A stretch of DNA of 64,000 nt from Pedobacter nanyangensis (GTDB taxonomy: Bacteria > Bacteroidota > Bacteroidia > Sphingobacteriales > Sphingobacteriaceae). Position 1 is the first letter of the stretch. Every line of letters starts with the position of its first letter. Made by a program: the position numbers and the translations under genes. This document shows, in pieces, positions 1 to 8,076 of the stretch. Where the stretch lies: the NCBI RefSeq assembly GCF_003313505.1, contig NZ_QMHO01000006.1, positions 62,001 to 126,000 on the forward strand, in the 5' to 3' direction. The notes under the pieces are model-generated. The model searched no databases. It was not told where the DNA came from and worked only from the letters and a program-made list of their open reading frames with translations.

Positions 1-1
1 C

Positions 2-334
2 CTGGTTTCGGTAACGGCCTGGGTTGGCCGAGGTGGAACCCCACTTTCCAAAGAGCTGCTCCACAACTTACATTTGTTACTGGATGAAAACCTGGAACAG
101 TTAAAAAAATATCCGGCCAAACATCCCAGGGAAAGAGCATTAAAAGGGAACAACTTTTTTAGCAGGAGCACAGAGCGAATAAAAAATCTTTTTACGGGCC
201 GAAGCAGCAACTACCCCTTGCCATGGACCGTTTTCGGGAATCTTTTTCATCCCCTAAACCTAAAATACAAGGCGCATGTGAGCACCGATTTGCCTGTTAA
301 CCGTGTAAAAAATGCTGGGGTTTACCATAGATAA
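2..334 (+). CDS. C-terminal part of unidentified protein (left edge)
   Basis: An open frame enters from the left edge and ends at the TAG/TAA-type stop at 334, giving at least 110 residues; no in-window start is needed. The visible part is basic and rich in Arg, Lys and Leu, with no membrane segment and no motif I recognise. It lies directly before a palindromic repeat and glycosyltransferase remnants, so a role in surface polysaccharide synthesis is possible, but this is only context. A spurious frame cannot be excluded. Confidence 0.45.
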   Translation: MVSVTAWVGRGGTPLSKELLHNLHLLLDENLEQLKKYPAKHPRERALKGNNFFSRSTERIKNLFTGRSSNYPLPWTVFGNLFHPLNLKYKAHVSTDLPVNRVKNAGVYHR

Positions 335-354
335 TCTACGGCCTACTAATTTAT

Positions 355-438
355 ACGTCATTGCGAGTTTACGAAGCAATCCTAAAGCTAGTTAGGTATT
401 TATCGTTGTAAGATTGCTTCGTAAACTCGCAATGACGT
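355..438. repeat. Perfect 27-bp inverted repeat (REP family 1, complete copy)
   Basis: Arms 355-381 and 412-438 are exact reverse complements around a 30-nt loop. The core word is CATTGCGAG...CGAAGCAATC. The same word occurs degenerately at 6408-6487 and as a single arm at 17329-17361, so this is a dispersed palindromic element. It could act as a transcription terminator or a REP-type mobile element; the function is not shown by the sequence. Confidence 0.85.
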
Positions 439-490
439 CATTTTCTTCACCAATGCAAAAAAAACTAAGCAACCAATCTTTTAAAACGGC

Positions 491-694
491 CTAATCTTTC
501 AGCAACCCAAAAAACCTCAACAACTTATTGTATCGTTTTGATTGGCGGCGTTGGAAACGCAGCGGGCCAGCTAAATAACGATATACAAAATCAGCGTGAT
601 GGGTGTTGATATAATCAATTAGCCGCTGCTTTTTATGCTTATCCATGCCCTTTCTGCGTGAGTTTGGGCTAATGCAACAATAAACACCCACAAT
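491..694 (-). pseudogene. Truncated duplicate of a family-2 glycosyltransferase C-terminus
   Basis: This minus-strand frame encodes only the last ~60 residues of the glycosyltransferase found intact at 1132-1932. Bases 531-667 are identical to 1181-1317 (137 of 137), and weaker protein similarity continues about ten residues upstream before it stops. The reading frame ends three residues earlier than the intact copy. At 695-716 the sequence changes to a degenerate arm of REP family 1, so the copy was probably broken at that element. No catalytic domain remains; it is a gene remnant, possibly a source for gene conversion. Confidence 0.8.
531..667. repeat. Direct repeat, copy A of 137 bp (copy B at 1181-1317)
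   Basis: Base-by-base reading shows 137 identical positions between 531-667 and 1181-1317, offset 650 bp. Flanks diverge quickly on both sides. Complete identity, including third codon positions, points to a recent duplication or gene conversion. Confidence 0.9.
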
Positions 695-811
695 TAGCTT
701 TAGGACTGCTCGGCTACTGGCCAAGAGGGAAGCATTGCCGGGTTAAAAAAATACAAACCAACGGGATAATCGTTGAAATTGGGCTGAGCGGAAAGATTTT
801 AGCGCTATCCG

Positions 812-1066
812 GTGCCCATTACGCCTAAAAAACTGATTTTACATACAACTTTCAAAAAATCCCGTACAGAGAATAAAAATTTCTATACAGAACTTTATAA
901 AAGTTATATAGCATTTATAAAAGTTTGTACAGAAAATAAAAAATCTCATATAAGATTCGGAAAAATTTATATGGATTTTTTAAAAAGTCATACAGCGCTT
1001 CAAAAATCTTATATAAAACCTGAGAAATTTTATACGGAATTTCTAAAAAACGACGCTGAAGTTTAG
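812..1066 (+). CDS. Small protein built of ten heptapeptide repeats
   Basis: An 84-residue frame with a GTG start at 812 (start uncertain). From residue 12 the protein is ten consecutive heptads with consensus [TI]-x-[FLN]-x-K-[SF]-[YH]; examples are TELYKSY, TENKKSH, MDFLKSH, TALQKSY and TEFLKND. It is very basic and aromatic, with no signal peptide or membrane segment. No promoter or ribosome binding site stands out and the translation start is weak, so it may be a repeat array that happens to be open rather than an expressed gene. However, ten units without a stop or frameshift suggest selection for coding. I do not recognise a function. Confidence 0.5.
   Translation: MPITPKKLILHTTFKKSRTENKNFYTELYKSYIAFIKVCTENKKSHIRFGKIYMDFLKSHTALQKSYIKPEKFYTEFLKNDAEV
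845..1054 (+). repeat. Tandem array of ten degenerate 21-bp units
   Basis: Cutting the sequence every 21 bases from 845 gives ten units that align without gaps, roughly ACAGAATTTTAAAAAGTTAT plus one base. Units differ at many positions but keep the A-run and the terminal TAT/CAT. The array is exactly in phase with the 84-residue frame. Confidence 0.85.
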
Positions 1067-1131
1067 GGCAGCAATAAACCTTTTGGCATGATTTAACCTC
1101 TTTTTTGGCTTTTCCATAATGAAAAATCCCG

Positions 1132-1932
1132 CTATTTACGCCGGTCTTTCAATAGCCCGAAAAACCTCAGCAACTTATTATATCGTTTTGATTGGCGGCG
1201 TTGGAAACGCAGCGGGCCAGCTAAATAACGATATACAAAATCAGCGTGATGGGTGTTGATATAATCAATTAGCCGCTGCTTTTTATGCTTATCCATGCCC
1301 TTTCTGCGTGAGTTTGGACTAATGCGATAATAAAATCCAGTAATGGGCAGCTGAACTACCTTTCCCCCATTTTTAAGCATGGCAATCCAAAACACCCAGT
1401 CTTCGCTTACCCAACGCAAATCTTCGGGGTAGCCACCACAAGCCTGCCAATCACTTTTGCGGTAAAGAGCACTCACAAAAATCATGTTGTCCTTGGCTAG
1501 GTTCTCTAGGCTAAAAGGCTTTAAATTCCATTTGCCTGTTTTGGCACCAAACTTTTCGGCTTGGCAATACACTACTTTTACGGTTGGATCTTGCTTAAAA
1601 GTAATAACGGCCCGGGCAATATAGTCCGGAGAAATAAGGTCATCGCCATCCAATGGCAAAATGAAAGTACCGCTGGCCTTGCTAATGGCATGGTTACGGG
1701 CAACCGAAGGACCGCTATTGGGTTGCTGGTAAATTTTGATGAGCGGATGTTGTTTAGCGAGCTGTTCAACTACCTGTACACTTTCATCGGTAGACCCATC
1801 ATCCACAATCATGATTTCGATGGGCAAATAAGTGGAGGCTAAAACCGAACGGATCGTTTCTTCAATCCATAAAGCTTGATTGTAACAGGGAATAATTACA
1901 CTAACGGTAAAATCTTCTTGCTTGGCCATCAT
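1132..1932 (-). CDS. Family 2 glycosyltransferase
   Basis: A 266-residue GT-A type glycosyltransferase that would transfer a sugar from a nucleotide-sugar donor to a glycan or lipid acceptor at the inner membrane face. The N-terminus has the GT2 signature VSVIIPCYNQ (residues 10-19), then VDDGSTDES near 43-51 and the metal-binding acidic motif LDGDD near residue 95. No transmembrane segment is seen, so it is a soluble or peripheral enzyme. The C-terminal ~60 residues are duplicated in the remnant at 491-694. A box reading TATCTTTA on the minus strand (1937-1944) lies just upstream of the start, suggesting a very short leader. Acceptor and donor cannot be told from sequence. Confidence 0.9.
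   Translation of the reverse strand: MMAKQEDFTVSVIIPCYNQALWIEETIRSVLASTYLPIEIMIVDDGSTDESVQVVEQLAKQHPLIKIYQQPNSGPSVARNHAISKASGTFILPLDGDDLISPDYIARAVITFKQDPTVKVVYCQAEKFGAKTGKWNLKPFSLENLAKDNMIFVSALYRKSDWQACGGYPEDLRWVSEDWVFWIAMLKNGGKVVQLPITGFYYRISPNSRRKGMDKHKKQRLIDYINTHHADFVYRYLAGPLRFQRRQSKRYNKLLRFFGLLKDRRK
1181..1317. repeat. Direct repeat, copy B of 137 bp (inside the intact glycosyltransferase)
   Basis: Partner of 531-667, identical over the whole length. It encodes the basic C-terminal tail of the intact glycosyltransferase. Confidence 0.9.
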
Positions 1933-1944
1933 GGCTTAAAGATA

Positions 1945-2432
1945 AGCTTTACTTCATGTTTTGGAAAAAAATAAGCTCTACTAAGCCATGAAACTTGCTT
2001 AAGCCGCAGATACGGAGATTGATTTTTGCAGATACATTCGCTTTTCAGCCGCCCCCTTAGCCCCCAAAGAGGTGGACACAAAGTTGTATATCCTGCTTTT
2101 CGACAGGGTACACAACGGAGCAGGATGCTTTACAGAAATTTCCATCATTTAATGCCTTTGCAATCCATTTTTCGTTCTACTAAAACGGTCTGTTCGGGAT
2201 GTGCCCCATGTGCCTAGTGGTTACATTTCCAGTTATTCTTGTTTTATAAATGAATCGCATAGGCTCATAGAAAACTTAACAGAGCACTTTAATGCCCCAA
2301 CCCAGTGATACCAAGCCGCATATCCCCCCTTTGATGGGGCAAGAGGAGAAAATTTATGTAGATCAAATATGCGTACCCATATTATTTACTAATTTGCGCA
2401 AACAAAACCGTGCCTTCGATACTTTAAACCAA
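1945..2432. other. Gap with degenerate repeat remnants, no convincing gene
   Basis: The 488-bp spacer has a short open frame at 2026-2217 with no family features, which I reject. Visible structure: an 8-bp inverted repeat (2090-2097 with 2119-2126, ATCCTGCT/AGCAGGAT) and stretches such as CCCCCTTAGCCCCCAAAGAG (about 2052-2071) that look like worn dispersed repeats. An upstream frame extension of the SixA-like gene (2292-2432) lacks family similarity. Confidence 0.5.
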
Positions 2433-2930
2433 ATGAAGCAACTTTTTATTGTTAGACATGCAAAGTCTGATTGGGGAAATGCCAGCCTAAGGGACTTTGA
2501 CAGGCCACTAAACCATCGGGGCCATCAAAATGCACCCGAAATGGCCAATAGATTGGTGGCAAAAGGCATCCGGCCCGATGCCGTGGTGAGCAGTCCCGCC
2601 CTCAGGGCACTTACTACCGCTAAATATTTTGCTGCGGGGTGGCAAATACCAGCCGAACAACTGAACACCAATGCCGATATTTACGAAGCCAGCGTAAAGA
2701 CTTTGTTAAAGGTAATCAACGATTTCGATACGAGCTTTGATAAAATAGCGCTATTTGGCCATAACCCGGGTTTGACAGACTTGCTGAATTACCTTACCGA
2801 TGAACATATCAGCAATATGCCCACGTGCAGTGTAGCCATAATTGAATTTCCTTTGGATAGCTGGGAACTCATCAGTGGCGGTACGGGGAATTTAGTTTGG
2901 TTTGATTACCCGAAAAGTGGGCTAGATTGA
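2433..2930 (+). CDS. sixA: SixA-like histidine phosphatase
   Basis: A 165-residue member of the histidine phosphatase superfamily, SixA branch, which removes phosphate from phosphohistidine or small phospho-compounds in the cytoplasm. The RHAKS motif lies at residues 8-12 with nucleophile His9; SSPALRA at 53-59 supplies the second Arg; FGHNPG with the second catalytic His is at 108-113. The start at 2433 is chosen because the family begins a few residues before the RHG/RHA motif; the open frame reaches back to 2292 but that extension looks non-coding. Length fits SixA. It stands alone between two spacers; the physiological target is unknown. Confidence 0.88.
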   Translation: MKQLFIVRHAKSDWGNASLRDFDRPLNHRGHQNAPEMANRLVAKGIRPDAVVSSPALRALTTAKYFAAGWQIPAEQLNTNADIYEASVKTLLKVINDFDTSFDKIALFGHNPGLTDLLNYLTDEHISNMPTCSVAIIEFPLDSWELISGGTGNLVWFDYPKSGLD

Positions 2931-2937
2931 CATGGAT

Positions 2938-3000
2938 GTCATTCTGAACGCAGTGAAGATTTAAACTAATGCTTCGCTAGGCTCAGTATGACAGCTGTCA
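2938..3000. repeat. Dispersed hairpin element (REP family 2)
   Basis: The stretch starts GTCATTCTGAACGCAGTGAAG and ends CTCAGTATGACAG, with complementary ends (GTCATnCTGA / TCAGnATGAC type). Related words occur at 17450-17465, 19432-19480 and 52279-52290. It sits between convergent genes (SixA-like and AMP nucleosidase). Confidence 0.6.
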
Positions 3001-3009
3001 AATTTAGGA

Positions 3010-3873
3010 CTAGAATTTAAGGTGTTTCACCGTTAGGCCACCGTTAATCAACTGTTTCAAGGAATCGATACCGATTCTAAGATGGGTTTCCACGAAGTTA
3101 GCGGTTACTGAGCTGTCGCTCTCGGTAGTTTTAACGCCTTCCGGGATCATTGGCTGGTCTGAAACCAACAATAAAGCCCCTGTTGGGATTTTGTTGGCAA
3201 AACCTGTAGTAAAAATAGTTGCCGTTTCCATATCCACGGCCATGGCACGCAAGCTTTTCAGGTATTTCTTAAAATCTTTATCATGCTCCCAAACCCTACG
3301 GTTGGTGGTGTAGCAGGTACCCGTCCAATAATCGCGGGAATGTTCCCTGATAGTTGTTGAAATGGCCTTTTGCAAGGCGAAGGCAGGTAGTGCCGGCACT
3401 TCTGCAGGCAGGTAGTCGTTAGAAGTACCTTCGCCCCTGATGGCTGCAATTGGAAGAATTAGATCGCCAATTTGGTTTTTTTTCTTTAAACCACCACATT
3501 TACCTAAAAACAATACGGCCTTTGGTTGAATGGCCGTCAACAAATCCATCATGGTAGCTGCTAAAGGACTTCCCATCCCAAAGTTGATGATGGTAATGCC
3601 GTTGGCAGTAACACTTTGCATGGGCTTGTCTAAACCGTAAATAGGCGCATTATCATTCCACTCAGAAAACAAAGTGACATATTTGCTAAAGTTGGTTAAC
3701 AGGATGTACTGACCAAATTCCTCCAGCGGGCGGCCTGTATAACGAGGCAACCAGTTCTTTACGATATCTTCTTTGCTTTTTAAGCCTTTTCTAACTGGCG
3801 TTTCTACCTCCTTTACCTTCTTGGCATTTTTTACTACTTCTTCATCTTTCTTTACATCTTTTTCTTCATTCAT
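3010..3873 (-). CDS. amn: AMP nucleosidase
   Basis: A 287-residue protein of the phosphorylase/nucleosidase (PNP_UDP_1) fold that hydrolyses AMP to adenine and ribose 5-phosphate in the cytoplasm, helping balance the adenylate pool. Supporting motifs are INFGMGSPLAATMMD near residues 96-110, FLGKCGG near 122-128, and AVDMETATIF near 211-220, the nucleoside-binding Met-Glu pair of this superfamily. The length matches the short Bacteroidota form rather than the ~480-residue enterobacterial Amn. The first ~35 residues are a Lys/Glu-rich extension with no domain. It is preceded by an inverted-repeat spacer and appears to be a single-gene unit. Confidence 0.88.
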   Translation of the reverse strand: MNEEKDVKKDEEVVKNAKKVKEVETPVRKGLKSKEDIVKNWLPRYTGRPLEEFGQYILLTNFSKYVTLFSEWNDNAPIYGLDKPMQSVTANGITIINFGMGSPLAATMMDLLTAIQPKAVLFLGKCGGLKKKNQIGDLILPIAAIRGEGTSNDYLPAEVPALPAFALQKAISTTIREHSRDYWTGTCYTTNRRVWEHDKDFKKYLKSLRAMAVDMETATIFTTGFANKIPTGALLLVSDQPMIPEGVKTTESDSSVTANFVETHLRIGIDSLKQLINGGLTVKHLKF

Positions 3874-3928
3874 ACATTTTCTCCTTTCTTTAAATTTATA
3901 AAATAATAATTAACATTTTTCATCAAGT

Positions 3929-4006
3929 AAACCATTAAGAGATTAAGTGTAGTTAAGACTTTCAGGATTTGAAATACCCTTAATGGGTCTTAATTTCTTA
4001 AGGTTT
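3929..4006. repeat. Imperfect inverted repeat in the amn-clpX spacer
   Basis: Left arm 3929-3947 (AAACCATTAAGAGATTAAG) pairs with right arm 3989-4006 (CTTAATTTCTTAAGGTTT) with few mismatches. It is built from the short word TTAAG and resembles the AT-rich inverted repeats seen inside the clp and isc operons of this window. Confidence 0.65.
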
Positions 4007-4044
4007 AATTATCTTTTTGCACCAACCTATCTCAAATAATAGGT

Positions 4045-4072
4045 TAAAAAAAATCCCGAACAAGTCGGGATT
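4045..4072 (-). terminator. Rho-independent terminator after clpX
   Basis: Stem AATCCCGA/TCGGGATT (4052-4059, 4065-4072) with a 5-nt loop, followed on the minus strand by eight T residues. It lies just downstream of the clpX stop. Confidence 0.85.
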
Positions 4073-4080
4073 AATATTTT

Positions 4081-5319
4081 TTATGCAGCTTTAAGTTTTT
4101 TGAAATCTGATTTCTCAAACTTTTCCCTAGCATAATCGAGTGTGATCTCCAACTCTTTCACCCCATTGTCCGACGGTGTTTCGAACATGGCATCCAGCAT
4201 AATGGATTCGCAGATGGACCTCAGCCCCCTAGCACCCAATTTATATTCCATGGCCTTGTCCACAATAAACTCCAACACCTGATCGTCGAACTTTAGGTTT
4301 ACGTTTTCTAAATTGAACAGTTTTACATATTGCTTAATCAGCGAGTTTTTAGGCTCTGTAAGGATATTTCTCAACGCTTCCTTGTCCAATGGATCCAGGT
4401 GAGTTAAAACCGGAACACGTCCAATTAATTCAGGGATCAGGCCAAACGATTTCAGATCCTGCGGCGTAATGTATTTGTAAAGGTTTTTAAGGTCCAGTTC
4501 CACCTCATCTTTCTTCACTTTATAGCCCACGGCCTGCGTACGCAAACGGTTGGCAATTTTTCTTTCGATACCATCAAAAGCGCCACCGCAGATAAACAAA
4601 ATATTGTTGGTGTTTACGGCAATCATCTTTTGGTCTGGGTGCTTTCTGCCACCTTGGGGCGGTACGTTCACAATAGTACCTTCTAAAATTTTCAGTAAGG
4701 CCTGTTGTACGCCTTCGCCACTTACATCTCTGGTAATGGACGGGTTATCGCTTTTGCGGGCCACCTTATCCACCTCATCAATGTACACAATTCCGCGTTC
4801 AGCCGATGCTACATCATAATCCGCAGCTTGCAACAAGCGGGTTAAAATACTTTCTACGTCCTCGCCCACATAGCCTGCCTCGGTAAGCACGGTAGCATCT
4901 ACAATACAAAATGGCACGTGCAGTATTTTGGCAATGGTTTTGGCCAAAAGGGTTTTACCTGTACCCGTTTCGCCTACCAGCATGATGTTGGATTTTTCAA
5001 TCTCTACCTCGTCCTTATCTATCTTTTGACTTAAACGTTTGTAGTGGTTGTACACCGCTACCGAAAGGACCTTTTTAGCATCGTATTGTCCAATTACATA
5101 TTGGTCCAGGTGCTCTTTAATTTCAACTGGTTTTAGCAGTTTAAAAGTTTCGTCAAAAGCTTTACCCTTCTTATTTCCCAGCTCCTGCGCTAACAGTACA
5201 TTGGCCTGATTAACACATTTATCGCAGATGTAGGCATCCAATCCCTCAATTAACATCAGGGTTTCGTTTTTTGGAGTGCCACAAAACGAGCAATGTGAAT
5301 CTTTTCCTTGTCTAGCCAT
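4081..5319 (-). CDS. clpX: ATP-dependent Clp protease ATP-binding subunit ClpX
   Basis: A 412-residue AAA+ unfoldase that recognises tagged substrates and feeds them to ClpP. The N-terminal zinc-binding domain has C10, C13, C32 and C35. Walker A GETGTGKT is at 116-123, the pore loop GYVGED at 149-154, Walker B VYIDEVDK at 178-185, and the sensor-2 GARGLRS near the C-terminus. The ClpP-contact loop reads AVGY at the position of the enterobacterial IGF tripeptide. It is downstream of clpP on the same strand, separated by 84 bp that contain an inverted repeat, so the two are probably co-transcribed with unequal stoichiometry. Confidence 0.97.
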   Translation of the reverse strand: MARQGKDSHCSFCGTPKNETLMLIEGLDAYICDKCVNQANVLLAQELGNKKGKAFDETFKLLKPVEIKEHLDQYVIGQYDAKKVLSVAVYNHYKRLSQKIDKDEVEIEKSNIMLVGETGTGKTLLAKTIAKILHVPFCIVDATVLTEAGYVGEDVESILTRLLQAADYDVASAERGIVYIDEVDKVARKSDNPSITRDVSGEGVQQALLKILEGTIVNVPPQGGRKHPDQKMIAVNTNNILFICGGAFDGIERKIANRLRTQAVGYKVKKDEVELDLKNLYKYITPQDLKSFGLIPELIGRVPVLTHLDPLDKEALRNILTEPKNSLIKQYVKLFNLENVNLKFDDQVLEFIVDKAMEYKLGARGLRSICESIMLDAMFETPSDNGVKELEITLDYAREKFEKSDFKKLKAA

Positions 5320-5332
5320 TTTTATTTTTTCT

Positions 5333-5404
5333 GTTATGAGTTACGGGTTACAAGTGATGAGTTACGGCCTTAATTCCCGTAACTCACAACTCGCAACGCA
5401 TAAC
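5333..5404. repeat. Inverted repeat between clpP and clpX
   Basis: The spacer reads as GTTATGAGTTACGG words on the left and CCGTAACTCACAACTCGC...CATAAC on the right, pairing over roughly 28 bp with some mismatches. It fills nearly the whole intercistronic space and touches the clpP stop. It could stabilise or attenuate the clpP-clpX transcript. Confidence 0.75.
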
Positions 5405-6090
5405 TATTTATTCGATCCTAACACTTCATCAATCATTCCAAAACCCTTTGCTTCTTCGGAAGTCATCCAGTAATCGCGGTCCGAAGCTTTCTCTACCCAT
5501 TCGTAGGTTTGGCCAGAGTGCGATGAAATGATTTCATATAATTCCTTTTTCAATTTAAGCATCTCTCTCAAATTGATTTCCATATCTGATGCTACCCCTT
5601 GCGCACCACCAGATGGCTGGTGAATCATCACCCTTGAATGCTTTAACGCTGCACGCTTGCCTTTAGCGCCCGCCACCAATAAAACTGCTCCCATAGAAGC
5701 TGCCATACCGGTACAAATGGTTGCCACATCTGGTGAGATGTACTGCATGGTATCATAAATGCCCAAGCCTGCATAAACAGAACCACCCGGAGAGTTGATA
5801 TAGATCTGGATGTCCCTATGTGCATCTACCGATTGCAAGAACAATAACTGCGCTTGGATAATGTTGGCATTTTGGTCATAAACGGCATCACCCAAAAAGA
5901 TGATACGGTCCATCATCAAACGAGAGAAAACGTCCATTTGTGCTACGTTCAGCTGGCGCTCCTCAATAATATAAGGCGTCATTGATTTTGGTGAATTGTT
6001 GGTCGCACCAATAAATCTATCTACGTTCAATCCGTTAATGCGATGGTGTTTAACGGCATATTTTCTAAATTCGTCTTTATCTATTTTCAT
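5404..6090 (-). CDS. clpP: ATP-dependent Clp protease proteolytic subunit ClpP
   Basis: A 228-residue serine peptidase forming the double-heptamer proteolytic chamber used with ClpX (encoded next door) and ClpC (59455-61995). The catalytic Ser132 lies in GMAASMGA, His157 in MIHQPSGG, and the Asp near residue 206 in DRDYWMT. A propeptide-like N-terminus of about 30 residues precedes the mature region. Start ATG at 6090 fits the family. It follows tig on the same strand after a 420-bp spacer. Confidence 0.97.
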   Translation of the reverse strand: MKIDKDEFRKYAVKHHRINGLNVDRFIGATNNSPKSMTPYIIEERQLNVAQMDVFSRLMMDRIIFLGDAVYDQNANIIQAQLLFLQSVDAHRDIQIYINSPGGSVYAGLGIYDTMQYISPDVATICTGMAASMGAVLLVAGAKGKRAALKHSRVMIHQPSGGAQGVASDMEINLREMLKLKKELYEIISSHSGQTYEWVEKASDRDYWMTSEEAKGFGMIDEVLGSNK

Positions 6091-6333
6091 CTTGCAATTA
6101 GGGTTTGGTGTTTGGTGATGAGTATTAACTACTATCCCAAAGCTAATTTATTTCAGTAAATATTTTCTAAGATTCGTTAATTTTCGTGCCAATCTCCGCA
6201 CTCCGCTAAAATAGCAGATTATACGACAATATGAAATACCATATCTATGAACGAAATCTTATCCATCGGCTATTTACCTTTCAAAAAACCTACTCAAATA
6301 CTTTAAAAACATAAAATGAATGGCTTTTATATC

Positions 6334-6366
6334 ACAAGAGTCCCAATTTTTATATCGGGACTCTTG
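6334..6366. terminator. Hairpin downstream of tig
   Basis: Perfect 10-bp stem with a 13-nt AT-rich loop. The flank on the plus side is T-rich, while the minus-strand flank lacks a clean T run, so the direction is uncertain; it is in the right place to end the tig transcript. Confidence 0.5.
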
Positions 6367-6407
6367 TTTATTTCATTACTGACAAACGGTCAGTTCAACT
6401 ATTTTTG

Positions 6408-6487
6408 GTCATTGCGGGGCACGGAGCAATCGTACAACATTATGAGGAAAACATTCGCTTTAGGATTGCTTCGTACCTCGCAATGAC
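6408..6487. repeat. Degenerate copy of REP family 1
   Basis: GTCATTGCGGGGCACGGAGC at the left pairs with GATTGCTTCGTACCTCGCAA at the right. One arm is intact, the other carries several changes relative to the perfect copy at 355-438. Confidence 0.75.
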
Positions 6488-6510
6488 GTGATGCTTGCCA
6501 CGCTTATCCC

Positions 6511-7857
6511 TTACTTCAACTCAGTAAATTTGTTGTAAGTAATTTCTTTCTCGTTTAAAGTAGCCACCGATTTGATATAATCGAAAACTTTCAATGCCTT
6601 CACTTCTTCGAAAATACGGTTGGCATTTTCTTTTTCTTGCAAGAAGTTAGCCGCATATTGTGCCAATTGGTCTTCTGGAAGAGGAGTTGGGCTGTACATT
6701 CTGAATTGCGCATCCAAACGTTGTTTAGCAGCTTCAAAAACGTCTTTGTAATCAATTTTGATATCGTTGTCTTTGATGATTTTATTTTCGATCAAAGTCC
6801 ATTTCAAGTTTTTGGCAAAATCATCATAGCCTTGGGCCAACTCTTCGTCAGTTAGTTTTTCGTTGGTAGCTTTTAACCACTTACGTAAAAACTCATCAGG
6901 CAATTGCATTTTGGTTTGCTCCGTAAATTGCGTGTAAATGTCGTTTTGCAATTTGCGGTCAGCATCTTGCTTAAACATCGACTCAATTTCTTCTGTGATT
7001 TTAGCCGTGAAACCAGCCTCATCTTTTACCGCATCAGCGCCAAAGATTTTATCAAAGAACTCTTGGTTCAATTCAGCTTCCTCTAAACGGTTCACGTTTT
7101 TAACGGTCACTTTAAATTTAGATTTCAGCTCTGCAGCATCTTCTTCGCTAATGTTCAATAATTTTGCAATGGCAGCGGCATCACCACCAAAAGCTTTGTT
7201 CACATCAAGCTCCAAAGTATCGTCTTTTTTAACGCCCACTAAGGTTTTCAAGATTTTTTTGTCGGTAACCAAATCCGTACGGATAGAACCAGTAGCAGAA
7301 ATACCGCCTTCAAACTCAGAACCATCGTTAGCCAATTGCTTCAACTCCGCATAAAGCACGTCACCTTCAGCAGAAACCTCAGGATTGGTCATTTTACCGT
7401 AGCTTTTACGGATATTTTTGATACGCTCGTTTAAAGTCTCTTCATCAGCTTTAACGTTGTATTGGGTAAATTTATCTTTTGAAGAAACCTCGATATCAAC
7501 AGCTGGCGCTAAACCTAGCTCATAAGCAAAGTTGAAAGTATCGTTATAGTCCCAGTTGTATTGGTTCTCGTCTTCTTGTACAGGAAGTGGTTGACCTAAA
7601 ATCTCCACGTTGTTATCAGTAAGGTATTTTGAAATGTTATCGTTCAACATATTGTTGATTTCCTCTACCAAGATGCTTTTGCCGTACATTCTTTTAATGT
7701 GTGCAGCTGGCACCATTCCCTTACGGAAACCAGGTAAATTAGCCTTTTTAGCTTGCTCCTTAATCGCTTTATCTACGTTTGGAGTATAATCTTCAGGGGC
7801 TAAAGTAATTTTAACTAAAGCATTTAAATCGTCAATTTTTTCCTGTACGATATTCAT
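6511..7857 (-). CDS. tig: Trigger factor
   Basis: A 448-residue ribosome-associated chaperone that binds nascent chains at the exit tunnel. The ribosome-docking signature GFRKGMVP is at residues 43-50, matching the enterobacterial GFRxGKVP. The C-terminal half is long and helical, as in the substrate-cradle domain; the central region is divergent, as is usual in Bacteroidota. The start at 7857 (MNIVQEKID) is preferred over the upstream in-frame ATG at 7917 because the family begins close to this position and the extra 20 residues look like spacer. Gene order tRNA-tig-clpP-clpX links folding and degradation. Confidence 0.93.
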   Translation of the reverse strand: MNIVQEKIDDLNALVKITLAPEDYTPNVDKAIKEQAKKANLPGFRKGMVPAAHIKRMYGKSILVEEINNMLNDNISKYLTDNNVEILGQPLPVQEDENQYNWDYNDTFNFAYELGLAPAVDIEVSSKDKFTQYNVKADEETLNERIKNIRKSYGKMTNPEVSAEGDVLYAELKQLANDGSEFEGGISATGSIRTDLVTDKKILKTLVGVKKDDTLELDVNKAFGGDAAAIAKLLNISEEDAAELKSKFKVTVKNVNRLEEAELNQEFFDKIFGADAVKDEAGFTAKITEEIESMFKQDADRKLQNDIYTQFTEQTKMQLPDEFLRKWLKATNEKLTDEELAQGYDDFAKNLKWTLIENKIIKDNDIKIDYKDVFEAAKQRLDAQFRMYSPTPLPEDQLAQYAANFLQEKENANRIFEEVKALKVFDYIKSVATLNEKEITYNKFTELK

Positions 7858-7946
7858 TTCTAAGATTTTAGTATTGAGTATTTCGTATGGAGGCACTGGA
7901 CATGCGCTCATACACACTCGGTTTGCATTTTAATTTATCAACCTCT

Positions 7947-7983
7947 TTTTAAAATAAAACCGTCCCGATTTGCATCGGGACGG
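7947..7983 (-). terminator. Terminator of the tRNA-Leu transcript
   Basis: Stem ACCGTCCCGAT/ATCGGGACGGT (7959-7969, 7973-7983), followed on the minus strand by TTTATTTT. It lies 9 nt beyond the tRNA 3' end and upstream of tig. Confidence 0.85.
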
Positions 7984-7991
7984 TCAATCTT

Positions 7992-8076
7992 TGGTGCGGA
8001 AGAAGGGACTCGAACCCCCACGCCGTGAAGCGCCAGATCCTAAGTCTGGTGCGGCTACCAATTACGCCACTTCCGC
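7992..8076 (-). tRNA. tRNA-Leu (anticodon UAG)
   Basis: Read on the minus strand: acceptor GCGGAAG pairs with CTTCCGC; D arm contains the TAATTGGTAG region; anticodon stem CCAGA/TCTGG frames loop CTTAGGA with anticodon TAG; a long variable arm typical of tRNA-Leu follows; T arm GGGGG-TTCGAGT-CCCTT; an encoded CCA occupies 7992-7994. Class II structure and anticodon give Leu decoding CUA and related codons. Confidence 0.95.

Larger units (their letters stand above)
6091..6510. other. clpP-tig spacer with hairpins, no gene
   Basis: No open frame of note. It contains a 10-bp stem (6334-6343 with 6357-6366, CAAGAGTCCC/GGGACTCTTG), a small hairpin CTGAC-AAACG-GTCAG near 6379-6393, and a degenerate REP family 1 copy. 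Its length suggests clpP has its own promoter here. Confidence 0.6.

Noticed and set aside
812..1066. 21-bp tandem repeats as a possible CRISPR or integration site
   Set aside because: Units are contiguous without spacers and keep a reading frame, so they are a coding tandem repeat.
2026..2217. 63-residue frame in the spacer before the SixA-like gene
   Set aside because: No family features, sits in degenerate repeat sequence, no promoter or conserved start.
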